A stretch of 64,000 nucleotides of DNA from Leptolyngbya sp. FACHB-321 (GTDB taxonomy: Bacteria; Cyanobacteriota; Cyanobacteriia; Leptolyngbyales; Leptolyngbyaceae), in contig NZ_JACJPI010000074.1 of NCBI RefSeq assembly GCF_014695975.1, forward strand, positions 62,001-126,000. Direction: 5' to 3'. This document shows, piece after piece, positions 44,988 to 54,004 of this stretch (position 1 is its first letter; each line of letters starts with the position of its first letter). The notes below the pieces were generated by a model. It was not told the DNA's origin and did not search any database. It was given only the letters and a program-made list of their open reading frames with translations. The position numbers were made by a program, and so were the translations under genes.

Positions 44988-45707
44988 TTGCCGACACTTG
45001 GCGTTAATATCGATCACACCGCAACAGTACGGCAGGCACGGCGCACAGTAGAACCTGATCCCGTGGCAGCCGCTGTTTTAGCGGAATTAGCGGGTGCCGA
45101 TGGCATTACCGTACACCTGCGCGAAGACCGCCGACACATTCAGGATCGCGATGTGCGCTTGCTGCGGGAAACGGTGCGAACTCACTTAAACCTGGAGATG
45201 GCAGCGACGGATGAAATGGTGGCGATCGCCCTCGACATCAAGCCTGATTACGTGACCCTCGTACCCGAAAAGCGCGAAGAAATCACCACTGAAGGCGGAC
45301 TAGATGTGGCAGGGCAGGCAGATCGCATGGCGCAGATTGTCACCACACTCCAAAACGCTGACATTCCGGTGAGCCTCTTTATTGATGCTGACCCCAGGCA
45401 GATTGAGGCTTCCGCAGTCATGCACGCTCAGTTTATCGAACTGCACACGGGGCAATATGCCGAAGCCAAAGCCGAAGCCCATCGAGCGAAGGAGCTAACA
45501 ATCCTGAAAGACGGCTGCGAGCAGGCGATCGCCGCTGGCTTGCGCGTCAATGCTGGACACGGACTCACATACTGGAATGTGTATCCGATCGCCTGTCTGC
45601 CAGGAATGGAAGAACTCAATATCGGTCACACGATTATCAGCCGTGCCATCCTGGTTGGTTTAGAACGAGCCGTGCGTGAAATGAAACAAGCGATGCGAGG
45701 AGAGTGA
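44988..45707 (+). CDS. pdxJ: Pyridoxine 5'-phosphate synthase
   Basis: Condenses 1-deoxyxylulose 5-phosphate with 3-amino-2-oxopropyl phosphate in vitamin B6 synthesis. The start is probably the TTG at 44988 ([18 protein letters not shown]), preceded by GGGAGC at 7-8 bases. The frame is open to another TTG at 44973. No ATG or GTG is available. Conserved elements are [21 protein letters not shown] (in parts), [35 protein letters not shown] and GHGLTYWNV. About 239 residues. PdxA is not in the window. Confidence 0.95.
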   Translation: MPTLGVNIDHTATVRQARRTVEPDPVAAAVLAELAGADGITVHLREDRRHIQDRDVRLLRETVRTHLNLEMAATDEMVAIALDIKPDYVTLVPEKREEITTEGGLDVAGQADRMAQIVTTLQNADIPVSLFIDADPRQIEASAVMHAQFIELHTGQYAEAKAEAHRAKELTILKDGCEQAIAAGLRVNAGHGLTYWNVYPIACLPGMEELNIGHTIISRAILVGLERAVREMKQAMRGE

Positions 45708-45893
45708 GGCGTAGAGCGTTTTGAGTTACGAATTTTGAGTTTTGCGTTAAAACATTCAAGCGCAAGATTCAATAAGACGTACTGTTCTCTGCCTTCAATC
45801 ACCACCAAAAACTTAACACTAGAACTAGGCTTTAAAACTAAGCGTTCTAACTCTCACTTCTATTCATTTCTGTCAACACTCAACACTACTCCC

Positions 45894-46229
45894 ATGACCA
45901 TGCAAACCTACTACTACGTGCTTGCCAGCCAACGGTTTCTTACTGAAGAAGAGCCGATCGATGAAGTGCTGAAAGAACGCACCCGGCATTACCACGAGCA
46001 AGAAAAAGAAATCGACTTTTGGCTTGTTAACCAACCTGCGTTCTTGGAAGCACCGGAACTGGCAGAGACTAAAGCTAAGTGCCCACAGCCTGCGAGTGCT
46101 ATTATTTCAACCAATCCTCAGTTCATTACCTGGTTGAAACTACGGCTGGAATTTGTGGTGACGGGTGCGTTTCAGGCTCCTTCTTACACCATTCCGCAGC
46201 CCTTAGCCTCCTTAGCATCCATTTCTTAA
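45894..46229 (+). CDS. ycf54: Ycf54 protein, Mg-protoporphyrin ester cyclase assembly factor
   Basis: Needed for activity and stability of the oxidative cyclase that forms the fifth ring of chlorophyll. The start is the ATG at 45894, or the one two codons on. The 53 codons of open frame upstream have no similarity. The conserved body QTYYYVLASQRFLTEEEPI, LKERTRHYHEQEKEIDFWLV, QPAFLEAPELAE and ITWLKLRLEFVVTGAFQAPS match Ycf54 (Synechocystis Sll1780). About 111 residues. The cyclase itself (acsF/chlE) is not in the window. Confidence 0.92.
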   Translation: MTMQTYYYVLASQRFLTEEEPIDEVLKERTRHYHEQEKEIDFWLVNQPAFLEAPELAETKAKCPQPASAIISTNPQFITWLKLRLEFVVTGAFQAPSYTIPQPLASLASIS

Positions 46230-46307
46230 GCCTTTGGCGTGAAGGTTGCTTGTTGGCTTTCCAGCGATAGGAGGGCATCGCCAACTTAAACCCTCTCAAG
46301 AAAGTCC

Positions 46308-47084
46308 ATGTTTCAGATTGCCCGACGATTCCAATTTTTGTTGCGTCCAGTGCTGTTCTCTGGAGCAAGTTTGGTGGCGGCAGCGATCGCCTCTGCCCAA
46401 ATTCCACCGGCACCGCCTACATTAAATACTCCTGCACCAGCAAATACTCCTGCACCAGCAGGCTATGCTGACTGCCAACCGCCTAGCCCCAGTGAATATT
46501 TGCTATTGGTGGTGAGCAAGACACCCGAAAGCCAGGAGCAAGTGCGTCGTACCTTACCCTCAAGCGCTACGGTGACGGTCTGCAACTACCTCAATGACGT
46601 GGTAACGCGAGTGGGTGGGTTTCCCACGGCTGAAGCAGCCGATGCCTGGGCAAAGTATGTGAGAGAGTCGATCGGGCTATCTGCTTTCGTGGCGCGTCCA
46701 TCAGAAGTAGCGGCGCAACCGTCACCAGCTCCCACGCCGACGGCTCCGGCTCGAACAGCAGGCGTCGCGAGATCGTCCTCGCCTCAAGGCACAGGGACGT
46801 TTAACCCTCAGGCTTTAGGCGGCGGCTATGCTGTTTTGGTCGATTACTTTAGCCGCCCAGAACTGGCAACCCAGGTGCAGCAGTTGGTTGGCAAAGAGAT
46901 TGGTCTGGCAGCCTATCGCCAGCGACCGTACTTGTTAGCGGTGCATACTAGTGACCAAAGCCTTGCTAATTCAACCTTGCAAGCGTTGACCGATCGTGGC
47001 TTTTGGGCAATGGTGGTCGATAGCCGCCGCGTCATGTTGCTGCGTCAAGCGATCGCCACACCACAATCAACCGTGAAAAAGTAA
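46308..47084 (+). CDS. Exported SPOR-like repeat protein, unknown function
   Basis: The signal peptide (FLLRPVLFSGASLVAAAIASA) ends near residue 30, followed by a Pro/Ala linker. Two similar alpha/beta segments follow: YLLLVVSKTPESQEQVRRTL with FPTAEAADAWAKYVRE, and YAVLVDYFSRPELATQVQQL with LANSTLQALTDRGFWAMVVD. They resemble SPOR-type peptidoglycan-binding repeats and are joined by a Pro/Thr linker. 258 residues. An 18-bp unit is duplicated in tandem at 46425-46460 (encoding NTPAPA twice). A role at the cell wall is inference. Confidence 0.6.
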   Translation: MFQIARRFQFLLRPVLFSGASLVAAAIASAQIPPAPPTLNTPAPANTPAPAGYADCQPPSPSEYLLLVVSKTPESQEQVRRTLPSSATVTVCNYLNDVVTRVGGFPTAEAADAWAKYVRESIGLSAFVARPSEVAAQPSPAPTPTAPARTAGVARSSSPQGTGTFNPQALGGGYAVLVDYFSRPELATQVQQLVGKEIGLAAYRQRPYLLAVHTSDQSLANSTLQALTDRGFWAMVVDSRRVMLLRQAIATPQSTVKK

Positions 47085-47189
47085 CCTGCGCTTTTTCTTA
47101 GCCTAAAAGCCAGCGTTTGAAGCTTTGCTACTGCTGTGGAGCTGAACGCTGATTGCTGATTACTCATGCTGAACGGCTCTTTAGCTTGG

Positions 47190-47501
47190 CTACGCTTTAG
47201 TCTGAGCCTGTGCCGCACAAAGTCGTTCGATCGCCTGGTCAGCCGTAATCAGCCGCTTTAAGACTACTTGTCCGATCGCTTGTGTTGTGGCATCAAGCTG
47301 AGCCGGATCGGTTGGTTTAACCTCAACCATCAAAACCGCGTCTTCGACCCGATAAAGCCACAGCTTCTCCTCCTTCTCCCAAACGCAGAGGTTAATCTGG
47401 CTAATGTCTGGTTTGCGCCTCCAGGCGCTTTCGTTCCATAGCCCTCCTAATTCCCAGACTCTACCAACTGTCCAGCCATCCGACAAAAAAAAGTACTTCA
47501 C
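47190..47501 (-). CDS. Conserved hypothetical protein, 103 aa
   Basis: A small soluble protein with an N-terminal WTVGRVWELGGLWN motif and CVWEKEEKLWLYRVEDAVLMVEV beta strands (in parts). It ends in a helical segment LKRLITADQAIERLCA. No known domain comes to mind. It is flanked by short repeats and faces away from apt. It has the look of a real, narrowly distributed cyanobacterial gene. Confidence 0.55.
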   Translation of the reverse strand: MKYFFLSDGWTVGRVWELGGLWNESAWRRKPDISQINLCVWEKEEKLWLYRVEDAVLMVEVKPTDPAQLDATTQAIGQVVLKRLITADQAIERLCAAQAQTKA

Positions 47502-47782
47502 AACGGTATTCCGAATTGCTGCAACGTCTCATCTATCAAACTACGAACAACCTTGCTAAACTCAGCCGCCTTTATGGAAGTAACACACGTCACACTCAGC
47601 GCAACCAACCATAAACTACAGTACTGCGAGTAAGATGGCACGATCGCTCGCACAAGTTTCCTAACTGGTTTTCTGATAGCAATGGTTCGCGATCGTCTAT
47701 GCCCTACTGTCTGCGATCGCTTACACTCAATATCACTTATTCAGCATCCACGTTCTTCCAGTAAATTCGTTTCAGCAAATTC

Positions 47783-48298
47783 ATGGACATTCAGGCTCTT
47801 ATTCGCGACATTCCAGATTTTCCTAAGCCAGGGATTATCTTTAAAGACATCACCACTCTTCTGCGTGATGCGGATGGGTTGCGTTACACCATTGATGCGC
47901 TGGCAGAAAAATGTGCTGACTTTGCGCCAGACTTCATCATTGGGATGGAATCGCGTGGCTTTATTTTTGGCGCTCCGCTAGCGTACAAGCTAGGAGCAGG
48001 CTTTATTCCCGTTCGTAAACCGGGCAAACTTCCGGCAGCAGTGCATTCCATTGAGTACGAGCTAGAGTACGGCATGGATCGCCTGGAAGTGCATCAGGAT
48101 GCGCTTCATCCTCCCGATTGCAAAATTTTGATTGTGGATGACCTGATTGCAACAGGTGGCACGGCAGCGGCTACTGCTCAACTGGTGCAGCAGTCTGGCT
48201 GTCAGTTAGTTGGCTTTGCCTTTGTCATTGAGCTTAAGGATCTGAACGGACGCAAACGGCTACCGGAGGTACCGATCATCACGCTGGTTGAGTATTAG
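47783..48298 (+). CDS. apt: Adenine phosphoribosyltransferase
   Basis: Salvages adenine to AMP using [28 protein letters not shown] (in parts) is the typical N-terminus. [19 protein letters not shown] and the PRPP-binding motif [13 protein letters not shown] complete the signature. 171 residues, full length. It stands alone ahead of an oligopeptide-type permease gene. Confidence 0.96.
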   Translation: MDIQALIRDIPDFPKPGIIFKDITTLLRDADGLRYTIDALAEKCADFAPDFIIGMESRGFIFGAPLAYKLGAGFIPVRKPGKLPAAVHSIEYELEYGMDRLEVHQDALHPPDCKILIVDDLIATGGTAAATAQLVQQSGCQLVGFAFVIELKDLNGRKRLPEVPIITLVEY

Positions 48299-48388
48299 GA
48301 TAGTTCTAAGTTGTTGGCAGTGAACCCTTGGTCATGAAGCTTGAAGCCAACAACGACGGCTGAACAATCTTTAGCGAAACACAAACTG

Positions 48389-49438
48389 ATGACTATATCC
48401 GATCGGAGCAGGCGAGAAGCAGGCGTTGATGCGCTGATGACGTTTTTTACCAGCGATACGTTTGTTTACATCGTCAAACGCCTGTTACAAGCACTTTTGA
48501 CCCTGTTTCTGGCATCAGCGTTGAGCTTTGTGATCATCCAGCTTGCCCCTGGAGACTTTTTGGACACCTATCGCCAGAATCCTAAAATTTCGCCAGAGTT
48601 TTTAGAGCAAAAGCGGCAGCAATTCCGCTTAGATCGACCGTGGATTGAGCAGTACTTCTTCTGGCTCTGGAGCATTGTCAGATATGGCGATGCGGGTCCC
48701 AGTATGCTGTACAACCGCTCGGCATCCGCAATTATTTTAGAGCGGGTGCCAGCTACGCTGCTGTTAGCCTTCTCTTCGCTGCTGGTCACTTGGGCGATCG
48801 CCATTCCATTGGGTATTGTCGGTGCGGTCAATCAAAACCGCTGGAGCGATCGGTTCTTGCAGGTCATTAGCTATGCTGGACAAGGCTTTCCCAGTTTTAT
48901 TACAGCGTTACTGCTGCTGATTTTGGCGCAAAACACGTCGCCCCTTTTCCCCGTTGGCGATATGACCAGCATCGACCATAACGAATTGACCCCACTGGGT
49001 AAAATCATTGATATTGGCTGGCACATGATCTTGCCGACGATCGCTCTTAGCATCACTAGCTTTGCTGGACTTCAGCGCATCACCCGTGGCGAACTGCTTG
49101 ATGTGCTGCGGCAAGACTATATTCAAACCGCTCGTGCCAAAGGACTGCCAGAAAACAAGGTGATCTATATTCACGCGCTGCGTAACGCAATCAATCCGCT
49201 GATTACGCTGCTTGGGTTTGAATTTGCCAGCTTGCTGAGTGGCGCGTTTGTTGCTGAGTTCTTTTTTAACTGGCCTGGTTTGGGTCGTTTGATTCTGCAA
49301 GCAGTGCAAGCACAGGATCTTTACCTAGTGATGGCAAGCCTGATGATGGGTGCGGTCATGCTCATCATTGGCAATTTACTGGCAGATTTACTCCTTAAAG
49401 CGGTTGATCCTCGCATTAAGCTAGAGGAAGCTAACTAG
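48389..49438 (+). CDS. DppB/OppB-type ABC transporter permease
   Basis: An inner-membrane permease of a peptide/nickel ABC importer. VYIVKRLLQALLTLFLASALSFVIIQLAPGD (in parts) is the DppB N-terminal helix. Later helices and the EAA loop (RITRGELLDVLRQDYIQTARAKGLP, in parts) and the conserved FNWPGLGRLILQAVQAQD follow. The start is taken at the ATG at 48389. The frame extends 16 codons upstream to a TTG at 48341. About 349 residues. No binding protein, second permease or ATPase gene is adjacent, so it must pair with products encoded elsewhere. Confidence 0.88.
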   Translation: MTISDRSRREAGVDALMTFFTSDTFVYIVKRLLQALLTLFLASALSFVIIQLAPGDFLDTYRQNPKISPEFLEQKRQQFRLDRPWIEQYFFWLWSIVRYGDAGPSMLYNRSASAIILERVPATLLLAFSSLLVTWAIAIPLGIVGAVNQNRWSDRFLQVISYAGQGFPSFITALLLLILAQNTSPLFPVGDMTSIDHNELTPLGKIIDIGWHMILPTIALSITSFAGLQRITRGELLDVLRQDYIQTARAKGLPENKVIYIHALRNAINPLITLLGFEFASLLSGAFVAEFFFNWPGLGRLILQAVQAQDLYLVMASLMMGAVMLIIGNLLADLLLKAVDPRIKLEEAN

Positions 49439-49647
49439 ATCTAAAGCTTACGGGTGATTGTTCTTTAGTACTACCGTTGAGGCTAAAGAAACCAACTTTT
49501 GGCTATTCAAAGGGCAACGATCGCGATACCTCGAAGCAGCGATCGTACTGCTTATTCTCTACAGATAAGATACGTGAAAAGATTGCTTGAAAATGAGTTT
49601 TTCATTCACAGTTTTTCACTTACAACTAAAAAATTACTAATAGCGTC

Positions 49648-49959
49648 ATGTTTTCGGAAGCTTATTACCTGATTCGATCGAGAGCCGACGGTAGCTATTT
49701 AGTCGCGCATCCTCATGCTGGTAAAGACGCAAACGCAGCCCAGTCTAGTCCAAGTTTTTTACTTTTGTTTCGTGAACACTTTGATGCCTTGAGTTACCTG
49801 AATACTCATGCTTCAGAAATTGCTGATCGTTTCTCTGTAGAATCCATTCCTGGCACCCAGATTGATCCCTTACTCAAACGTTGGAGCTTTACGGGGATTG
49901 GGGTTGTCCAAGATCCGCTGATTCCGCGAGTTGAATTTCTGACCAAAGGCTCGATTTGA
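49648..49959 (+). CDS. Conserved hypothetical protein, 103 aa
   Basis: A compact soluble protein beginning MFSEAYYLIRSRADGSYLVAH, with a middle LLLFREHFDALSYLNTHA and a tail SIPGTQIDPLLKRWSFTGIGVV. The pattern of beta strands and helices is orderly and codon use resembles its neighbours. I do not recognise the family. An AT-rich spacer precedes it, with no clear operon partner. Confidence 0.6.
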   Translation: MFSEAYYLIRSRADGSYLVAHPHAGKDANAAQSSPSFLLLFREHFDALSYLNTHASEIADRFSVESIPGTQIDPLLKRWSFTGIGVVQDPLIPRVEFLTKGSI

Positions 49960-50286
49960 GGCTTCTTGCCTGCATCATGCCCTCAGCAACGCTAGATAGG
50001 TTGGATGGGCGATCGTGTTTCCTCACGTCTAAAACCTTGTTCTGGAGCGGTGACACCGAAACCATCCGCCGCTTACATCTGTTTTAAGCGTCATGGCAAA
50101 ATCACTTTAAAAAGCGCGATACAACTATTAGATCGCTTGTTGCAGCGTTTTAGTGGCGTTTTTACTTCCTTCGGTTTGATAAACTCAAGTAGCTCGCTTA
50201 GACAGCCACAAACAGTGGTTCACAAGCTTATAGCGTGCGACAGTCTAGGCACCTTTATTCCTAAGTCTTTCTTTAGAACGTACTCT
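49960..50286. other. 327-bp stretch upstream of the rhodanese gene
   Basis: The rhodanese frame is open back to 50005, but this part lacks a signal peptide or homology, so it is treated as untranslated. No clear promoter or hairpin. Confidence 0.45.
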
Positions 50287-50817
50287 ATGAAACTTGCCAT
50301 TGCTCTCTTTTTCTGTGTGGCTTTGTCAGGCGGTGCTGTGGCGGCACCACCACCGCTTGCGGCAAACCCTGCGATCGATATGGATGGGTATCTCCGTGTT
50401 TCGTTTGAGGCGGCAAAGCATCGCAAGACGCGCAGGCTTTCGGAAGCCGATTTCATTCGTATGAGCCGTGAACCGGGCACGATCGTTCTAGATGCCCGTA
50501 GCCGTGAAAAGTACGAGCTTTTGCACATTAAAGGCGCTGTCAATCTGAGTTTTCCAGACATTACAGTGGAGAGTCTGAAGCGCACTCTGCCTGATAAAAC
50601 GACTCGCATTCTCATCTATTGCAACAATAATTTCGTCAACGCTGAGGAGCCGTTTCCCTCCAAAATGCCATCAGCATCGCTCAATCTCTCAACTTACATT
50701 GCGCTCTATAACTACGGCTACCGTAATGTGTATGAACTTGAGCCTCAAATCGACCCGCAGCAGTCGAAGCTTGCCTTCGAGTCAATCCCCTCTAAACCAT
50801 TAAGCCGAAAGCTTTAA
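50287..50817 (+). CDS. Exported rhodanese-domain protein
   Basis: The start is the ATG at 50287 (MKLAIALFFCVALSGG), which gives a signal peptide ending near residue 20 (AVA). The rhodanese domain includes FIRMSREPGTIVLDARSREKYELLHIKGAVNLSF (in parts) and the active-site loop ILIYCNNNFVN with the catalytic cysteine. 176 residues. The loop differs from the classic CRxGx[RT], so sulfur-transfer activity is not certain. It would act in the periplasm. Confidence 0.85.
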   Translation: MKLAIALFFCVALSGGAVAAPPPLAANPAIDMDGYLRVSFEAAKHRKTRRLSEADFIRMSREPGTIVLDARSREKYELLHIKGAVNLSFPDITVESLKRTLPDKTTRILIYCNNNFVNAEEPFPSKMPSASLNLSTYIALYNYGYRNVYELEPQIDPQQSKLAFESIPSKPLSRKL

Positions 50818-51017
50818 AGCGATTTGAATTGCACAGTATTGGGGGAACCTCCACACGAACCCCCTCCAATCACTGCGATCGATTCTTACGAACTTTCTGC
50901 TTGGTTTCGATCAGTTCAGTTAGATGCTGTAGGGATTAGAGTTCTATGCCTTCTGTATAAATGCGATCGACTAGAACATAAAAGGCTTCATCCTGCGTAC
51001 GATGGTTAAAAAATACG

Positions 51018-51886
51018 GGTAGTGTCCTTTAGTAAAGAGTAGAGAGAATTAGGACTAGCTATCATGGTTGAGTCTTTTATCATGCATCTCCTGCTTCCGA
51101 GTCTTCCACCATGAAGCCTTATCTCCTTTGCCCGACCTATAGCTCAGACGGCATCATGAAAAATGGCACGACTCGTCGTGGCAAGCAGAATTACAAGTGC
51201 CGTGATTGTGGTCGTCAATTTGTCGAAGACCTGCAATGGAAGCCAATTGACCCAGACCGCAAGACGATGATTGACTACCTGTTGTTGGAGAAGATTCCCT
51301 TGGCAGGGATTGCTCGTGTAGTGAATTGATCGGAGGGCAGGCTACAACGCTATGTCCACCGTTGCTATGCCCAGGTGCGGCAACGGGTACAAGCTCAACC
51401 GAAAGCCAAGGAGCACTTAGCGGTGCAGATGGATGAATGATGGTCGTTTGTTGATGACAAGGGCAACAAGCAGTGGGTGTGGCTAGCACTGGATGTAGAA
51501 ACGCGTGAGATTGTGAATGCTACATTGGCGACTGTTCAGCAGAGGGGGCAATGAGGTTGTGGCAATCGACGCCTGCTGTCTATCAACGATGCACCATTGT
51601 GTACAGCGATTACTGGGAAGCTGACGCCAAGGTTTTACCAAGTAAACGTCATCGTGCGGTAGGTAAAGAGAGCGGCTTAACCAGCTACATTGAACGCTTC
51701 AACAACATGCTGAGGCAACGAGTGTCACGCTTAATGAGGAAGCCGTTATCATTCTCTAAAAAGTTGGAGAATCACATGGGAGCGACTTTGTATTTCATCC
51801 ATCACTACAACAACCTGATAGGTACGGAGATGCTGAATGGTTAGTGAAGGCTGCTTATTCCCTATCCTTTACTAAATAGGACTACC
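51018..51886 (+). mobile_element. Degenerate IS1-family insertion sequence, 869 bp
   Basis: The terminal inverted repeats are GGTAGTGTCCTTTAGTAAAG (51018-51037) and, on the other strand, GGTAGTCCTATTTAGTAAAG (51867-51886), differing at a few positions. Inside is an IS1-type transposase gene with two stops and one frameshift. No target-site duplication is visible in the flanks. It is immobile unless a transposase acts in trans. Confidence 0.9.
51111..51844 (+). pseudogene. IS1-family transposase, disrupted
   Basis: Reads from the ATG at 51111 through the zinc-finger part (KNGTTRRGKQNYKCRDCGRQF) to a TGA in place of Trp (after IARVVN, at about 51327). It continues in the same frame to a second TGA before WSFVDDKGNKQWVWLALDVETREIV. 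About 51516 a one-base deletion shifts to the frame of CYIGDCSAEGAMRLWQSTPAVY, then YSDYWEA, GKESGLTSYIERFNNMLRQR and SFSKKLENHMG to the stop. The DDE region is recognisable but the gene cannot make a full protein. Confidence 0.92.
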
Positions 51887-51990
51887 GTTAATTTTTCTAC
51901 CAACAGCCTCTAACTCTATCACTTTTTGCAATAAGTCCCCCTTTTGGTCTCCGCTGCTATATAGAGGCGTTATAGCGTGAGTATACTCTT

Positions 51991-52230
51991 CTAGTTGTGC
52001 AAGTGCTCCAGAACTGCCTCTAGACGCTGCTGTCGTTGTCGCTGCTCTAACCACTGACGACAAACCTGCTGAGTCAGTTGCGACTCTTCCTCGGTCAAAA
52101 CCCGACCGCTTCCTTGTGCTACCAGGAGCTTCGAGACAGCAACCGCTTGCGAGTACTTAATGTTGTGTTTCACAAGCTGTAAACAAAGGATGCTTTCTTG
52201 TTCATCAACAGGGAGAGAAAAACTTTTCAT
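51991..52230 (-). CDS. Small hypothetical protein, 79 aa
   Basis: The start is at 52230 (MKSFSLPVDEQESILCLQLV). The sequence is helical, with a Gln/Arg-rich C-terminus (QWLEQRQRQQRLEAVLEHL) and no recognised domain. An upstream in-frame start at 52245 is also possible. It lies about 100 bp beyond the dead IS1 element on the opposite strand. Moderate probability of being a real gene. Confidence 0.45.
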   Translation of the reverse strand: MKSFSLPVDEQESILCLQLVKHNIKYSQAVAVSKLLVAQGSGRVLTEEESQLTQQVCRQWLEQRQRQQRLEAVLEHLHN

Positions 52231-52245
52231 TTGCGTCAGGTGCAT

Positions 52246-52485
52246 CAGAAGCTAGCGGCTGCAGCGGCTTGCCCAAGGCAGAGCTTCACCAGGTCGACAG
52301 CATCATTGTTAACAAATGTAGGGAATGTAACATCTACCCAAGTAAATAATCCTAGGAAAAGGTTCTCATTAGTCAAGCACTACTTCATTAGCAGCAGCGC
52401 TTGCACACTGGACCACCTTTGGATGAAATGTCTCTAATGTGCCGTTAGGCAAGGCTTGTGCTAATTGTATGTTCGCTGCGAGCCG
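52246..52485. other. Spacer between divergent small genes
   Basis: About 240 bp with no clear element. It presumably contains promoters for the 79-aa gene (minus) and the membrane-protein ORF (plus). Confidence 0.4.
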
Positions 52486-52793
52486 ATGAATAACTCAGCT
52501 TTGTTTATGACTCAGTCGCGCATAGGAGCTGTTGATGAGGTTGTGCCAAGACCTCAGCTTCAAAGCGAGTCTTTACTAAGACTGCACAACAATCGTCCGG
52601 ATTTTTCGACTGTTCTGAGAATTGGTTAAGCGAGACGCTCTCTGGTCAGTTAAGGCAAGAGCGACATAGGGCGATCGCTGCTGTGGCAATAGTTGCTTCG
52701 CTCATGTTGAGCATTGGTTCTGGCTCGACACCGAAAGCTACAGCACCGATTACCCTAACCCTTGCCAACGCCAGTCGGAGACCAAACCCTTGA
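52486..52793 (+). pseudogene. Small membrane protein ORF split by a -1 frameshift at a T run
   Basis: From the ATG at 52486 the frame reads MNNSALFMTQSRIGAV onward to HNNRPDF, then meets a TAA at 52627. The frame one base earlier is open across the same place and continues as CSENWLSETLSGQLRQERH, then a membrane-like AIAAVAIVASLMLSIG, ending at 52793, 10 bp before the next start codon. The two halves meet at a run of five T (52602-52606). One more T would restore a single protein of about 102 residues. Assembly error, recent mutation and translational slippage are all possible. Confidence 0.4.
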
Positions 52794-52803
52794 GGAGAGA
52801 AAC

Positions 52804-53640
52804 ATGCGCAAGTTGATGTCTGCTGGGCTGGCTGGGTCGGTCGCTTTGACCGTTGGTAGTTGCTCCTCTCATGCTGATAAGGATGCCGTGATCACGCTGC
52901 CGCCAGAACCCGCGAGTACAACAGAAGCGCCTGCTACAGCAGAGCCTTTTGCTGCTAGGACAGCGCCGTTGGTACCGCAAGTGGCAGCTCCTGAGTACAT
53001 GCCAGGACTGCTCCAGTCAACCAACAGTGTTGAGCAGACAAGACAAGTGCGGCGCAGCATTCAACGTCAAAGCAGAACTGATCCGTTCGCCAGCCTACCA
53101 CCAAAGTTACAACAACCGCGTCCTGTGGCTGCTCGCCCCGATGTCCCCCTTCTAAGGCAATTACCAACGCGAGCCAGGCGTATGCCGCGCTTGATCCAAC
53201 GGCGACCGACGCTTGCTAACAAACCGAAATTCTCCCCTTACATAGGATTTCCAACGCCACCGACGGTCACTGTGCCCCCACTGACTCAGCCCCGCACCCG
53301 CCTGGCGGCTTTAAAGCCGAAGCGCACTACGCCATTGCCGCCCAAGCAAAGCACACCGTTGCTCAGCGCACTGCCGCCGTTACCAGTGGCAAGCCTAGCA
53401 AACGCGGTAGAAGTCAGTGGTGTGGTCGTGGTTGGCAGCGTGGCTCATGCGATCGTTAAAGCACCCAATGAAGCCAGCAGTCGCCATCTTCAAGTGGGGC
53501 AACGTTTTTCCAATGGGCAGGTGTTGATCAAGCGCATTGAGGTCAAGACTGGCTTTGATCCCATCATTATTCTTGAAGAAAATGGTATTGAAGTGGCTAA
53601 AGCAATTGGTGAAGCCATACAGACCCCCAACCCTGCCTAG
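52804..53640 (+). CDS. PilP/GspC-like lipoprotein, probable
   Basis: The start is at 52804, with GGAGAG 5 bp upstream. A signal segment MRKLMSAGLAGSVALTVGSC ends in a possible lipobox (VGSC). A long Pro/Thr/Arg-rich linker follows, then from about residue 210 a compact domain with VSGVVVVGSVAHAIVKAPNE, HLQVGQRFSNGQVLIKRIEV and PIIILEENGIEVAKAIGE (in parts). The last part resembles the PilP/GspC homology region that docks to secretins, as seen in other cyanobacterial proteins. 278 residues. Function in pilus assembly is inference. Confidence 0.6.
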   Translation: MRKLMSAGLAGSVALTVGSCSSHADKDAVITLPPEPASTTEAPATAEPFAARTAPLVPQVAAPEYMPGLLQSTNSVEQTRQVRRSIQRQSRTDPFASLPPKLQQPRPVAARPDVPLLRQLPTRARRMPRLIQRRPTLANKPKFSPYIGFPTPPTVTVPPLTQPRTRLAALKPKRTTPLPPKQSTPLLSALPPLPVASLANAVEVSGVVVVGSVAHAIVKAPNEASSRHLQVGQRFSNGQVLIKRIEVKTGFDPIIILEENGIEVAKAIGEAIQTPNPA

Positions 53641-53848
53641 TTGTAGCGACTCCAGAGAGAGACCCCGAATTGGCAATGCCAGAGTGAGCGGTCGTTAACT
53701 TGAGCTTGAGTGGAGTGGTTTGCCTCTTCTTTGCACGCGAAAGCCCGGTGCCAGCGACCGGGCGCTGTAAAGTACAAGTAGGGTGCCTCTAGGACTAGGC
53801 TAGCAGTCTTAGTGGTACCCAAGGCAGCTTTAGACGCTGAGCACTGGT

Positions 53849-54004
53849 ATGGCAAAAACGATTTTCAAAACTGTCTTTTGGCTGACCGCTCTCAGCCTGA
53901 TTACGCTGGGTGTGTTGAGCTACAGAGATGGCGGCAGCCCTACCCGTAACAAGCAAACAAGGTTGGACCACATGTTGTGTCGACTGAACCCCAGTCAGTG
54001 TTAA
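53849..54004 (+). CDS. Possible 51-aa membrane or secreted peptide
   Basis: An open frame with MAKTIFKTVFWLTALSLITL at its start, which is a good hydrophobic signal/anchor, and two cysteines near the end (MLCRLNPSQC). It is on the same strand as the PilP-like gene and about 210 bp after it. The ribosome-binding site is poor. It is too short for certainty. Confidence 0.35.
   Translation: MAKTIFKTVFWLTALSLITLGVLSYRDGGSPTRNKQTRLDHMLCRLNPSQC

Noticed and set aside
45735-45893. Longer N-terminus for Ycf54
   Set aside because: The 53 codons upstream of 45894 lack similarity, are Ser/Thr/Lys-rich and come from spacer sequence. The internal ATG gives the standard protein.
51003-51900. Target-site duplication around the IS1 element
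   Set aside because: Left flank (AAAAATACG) and right flank (GTTAATTTT) do not match, so none is annotated.
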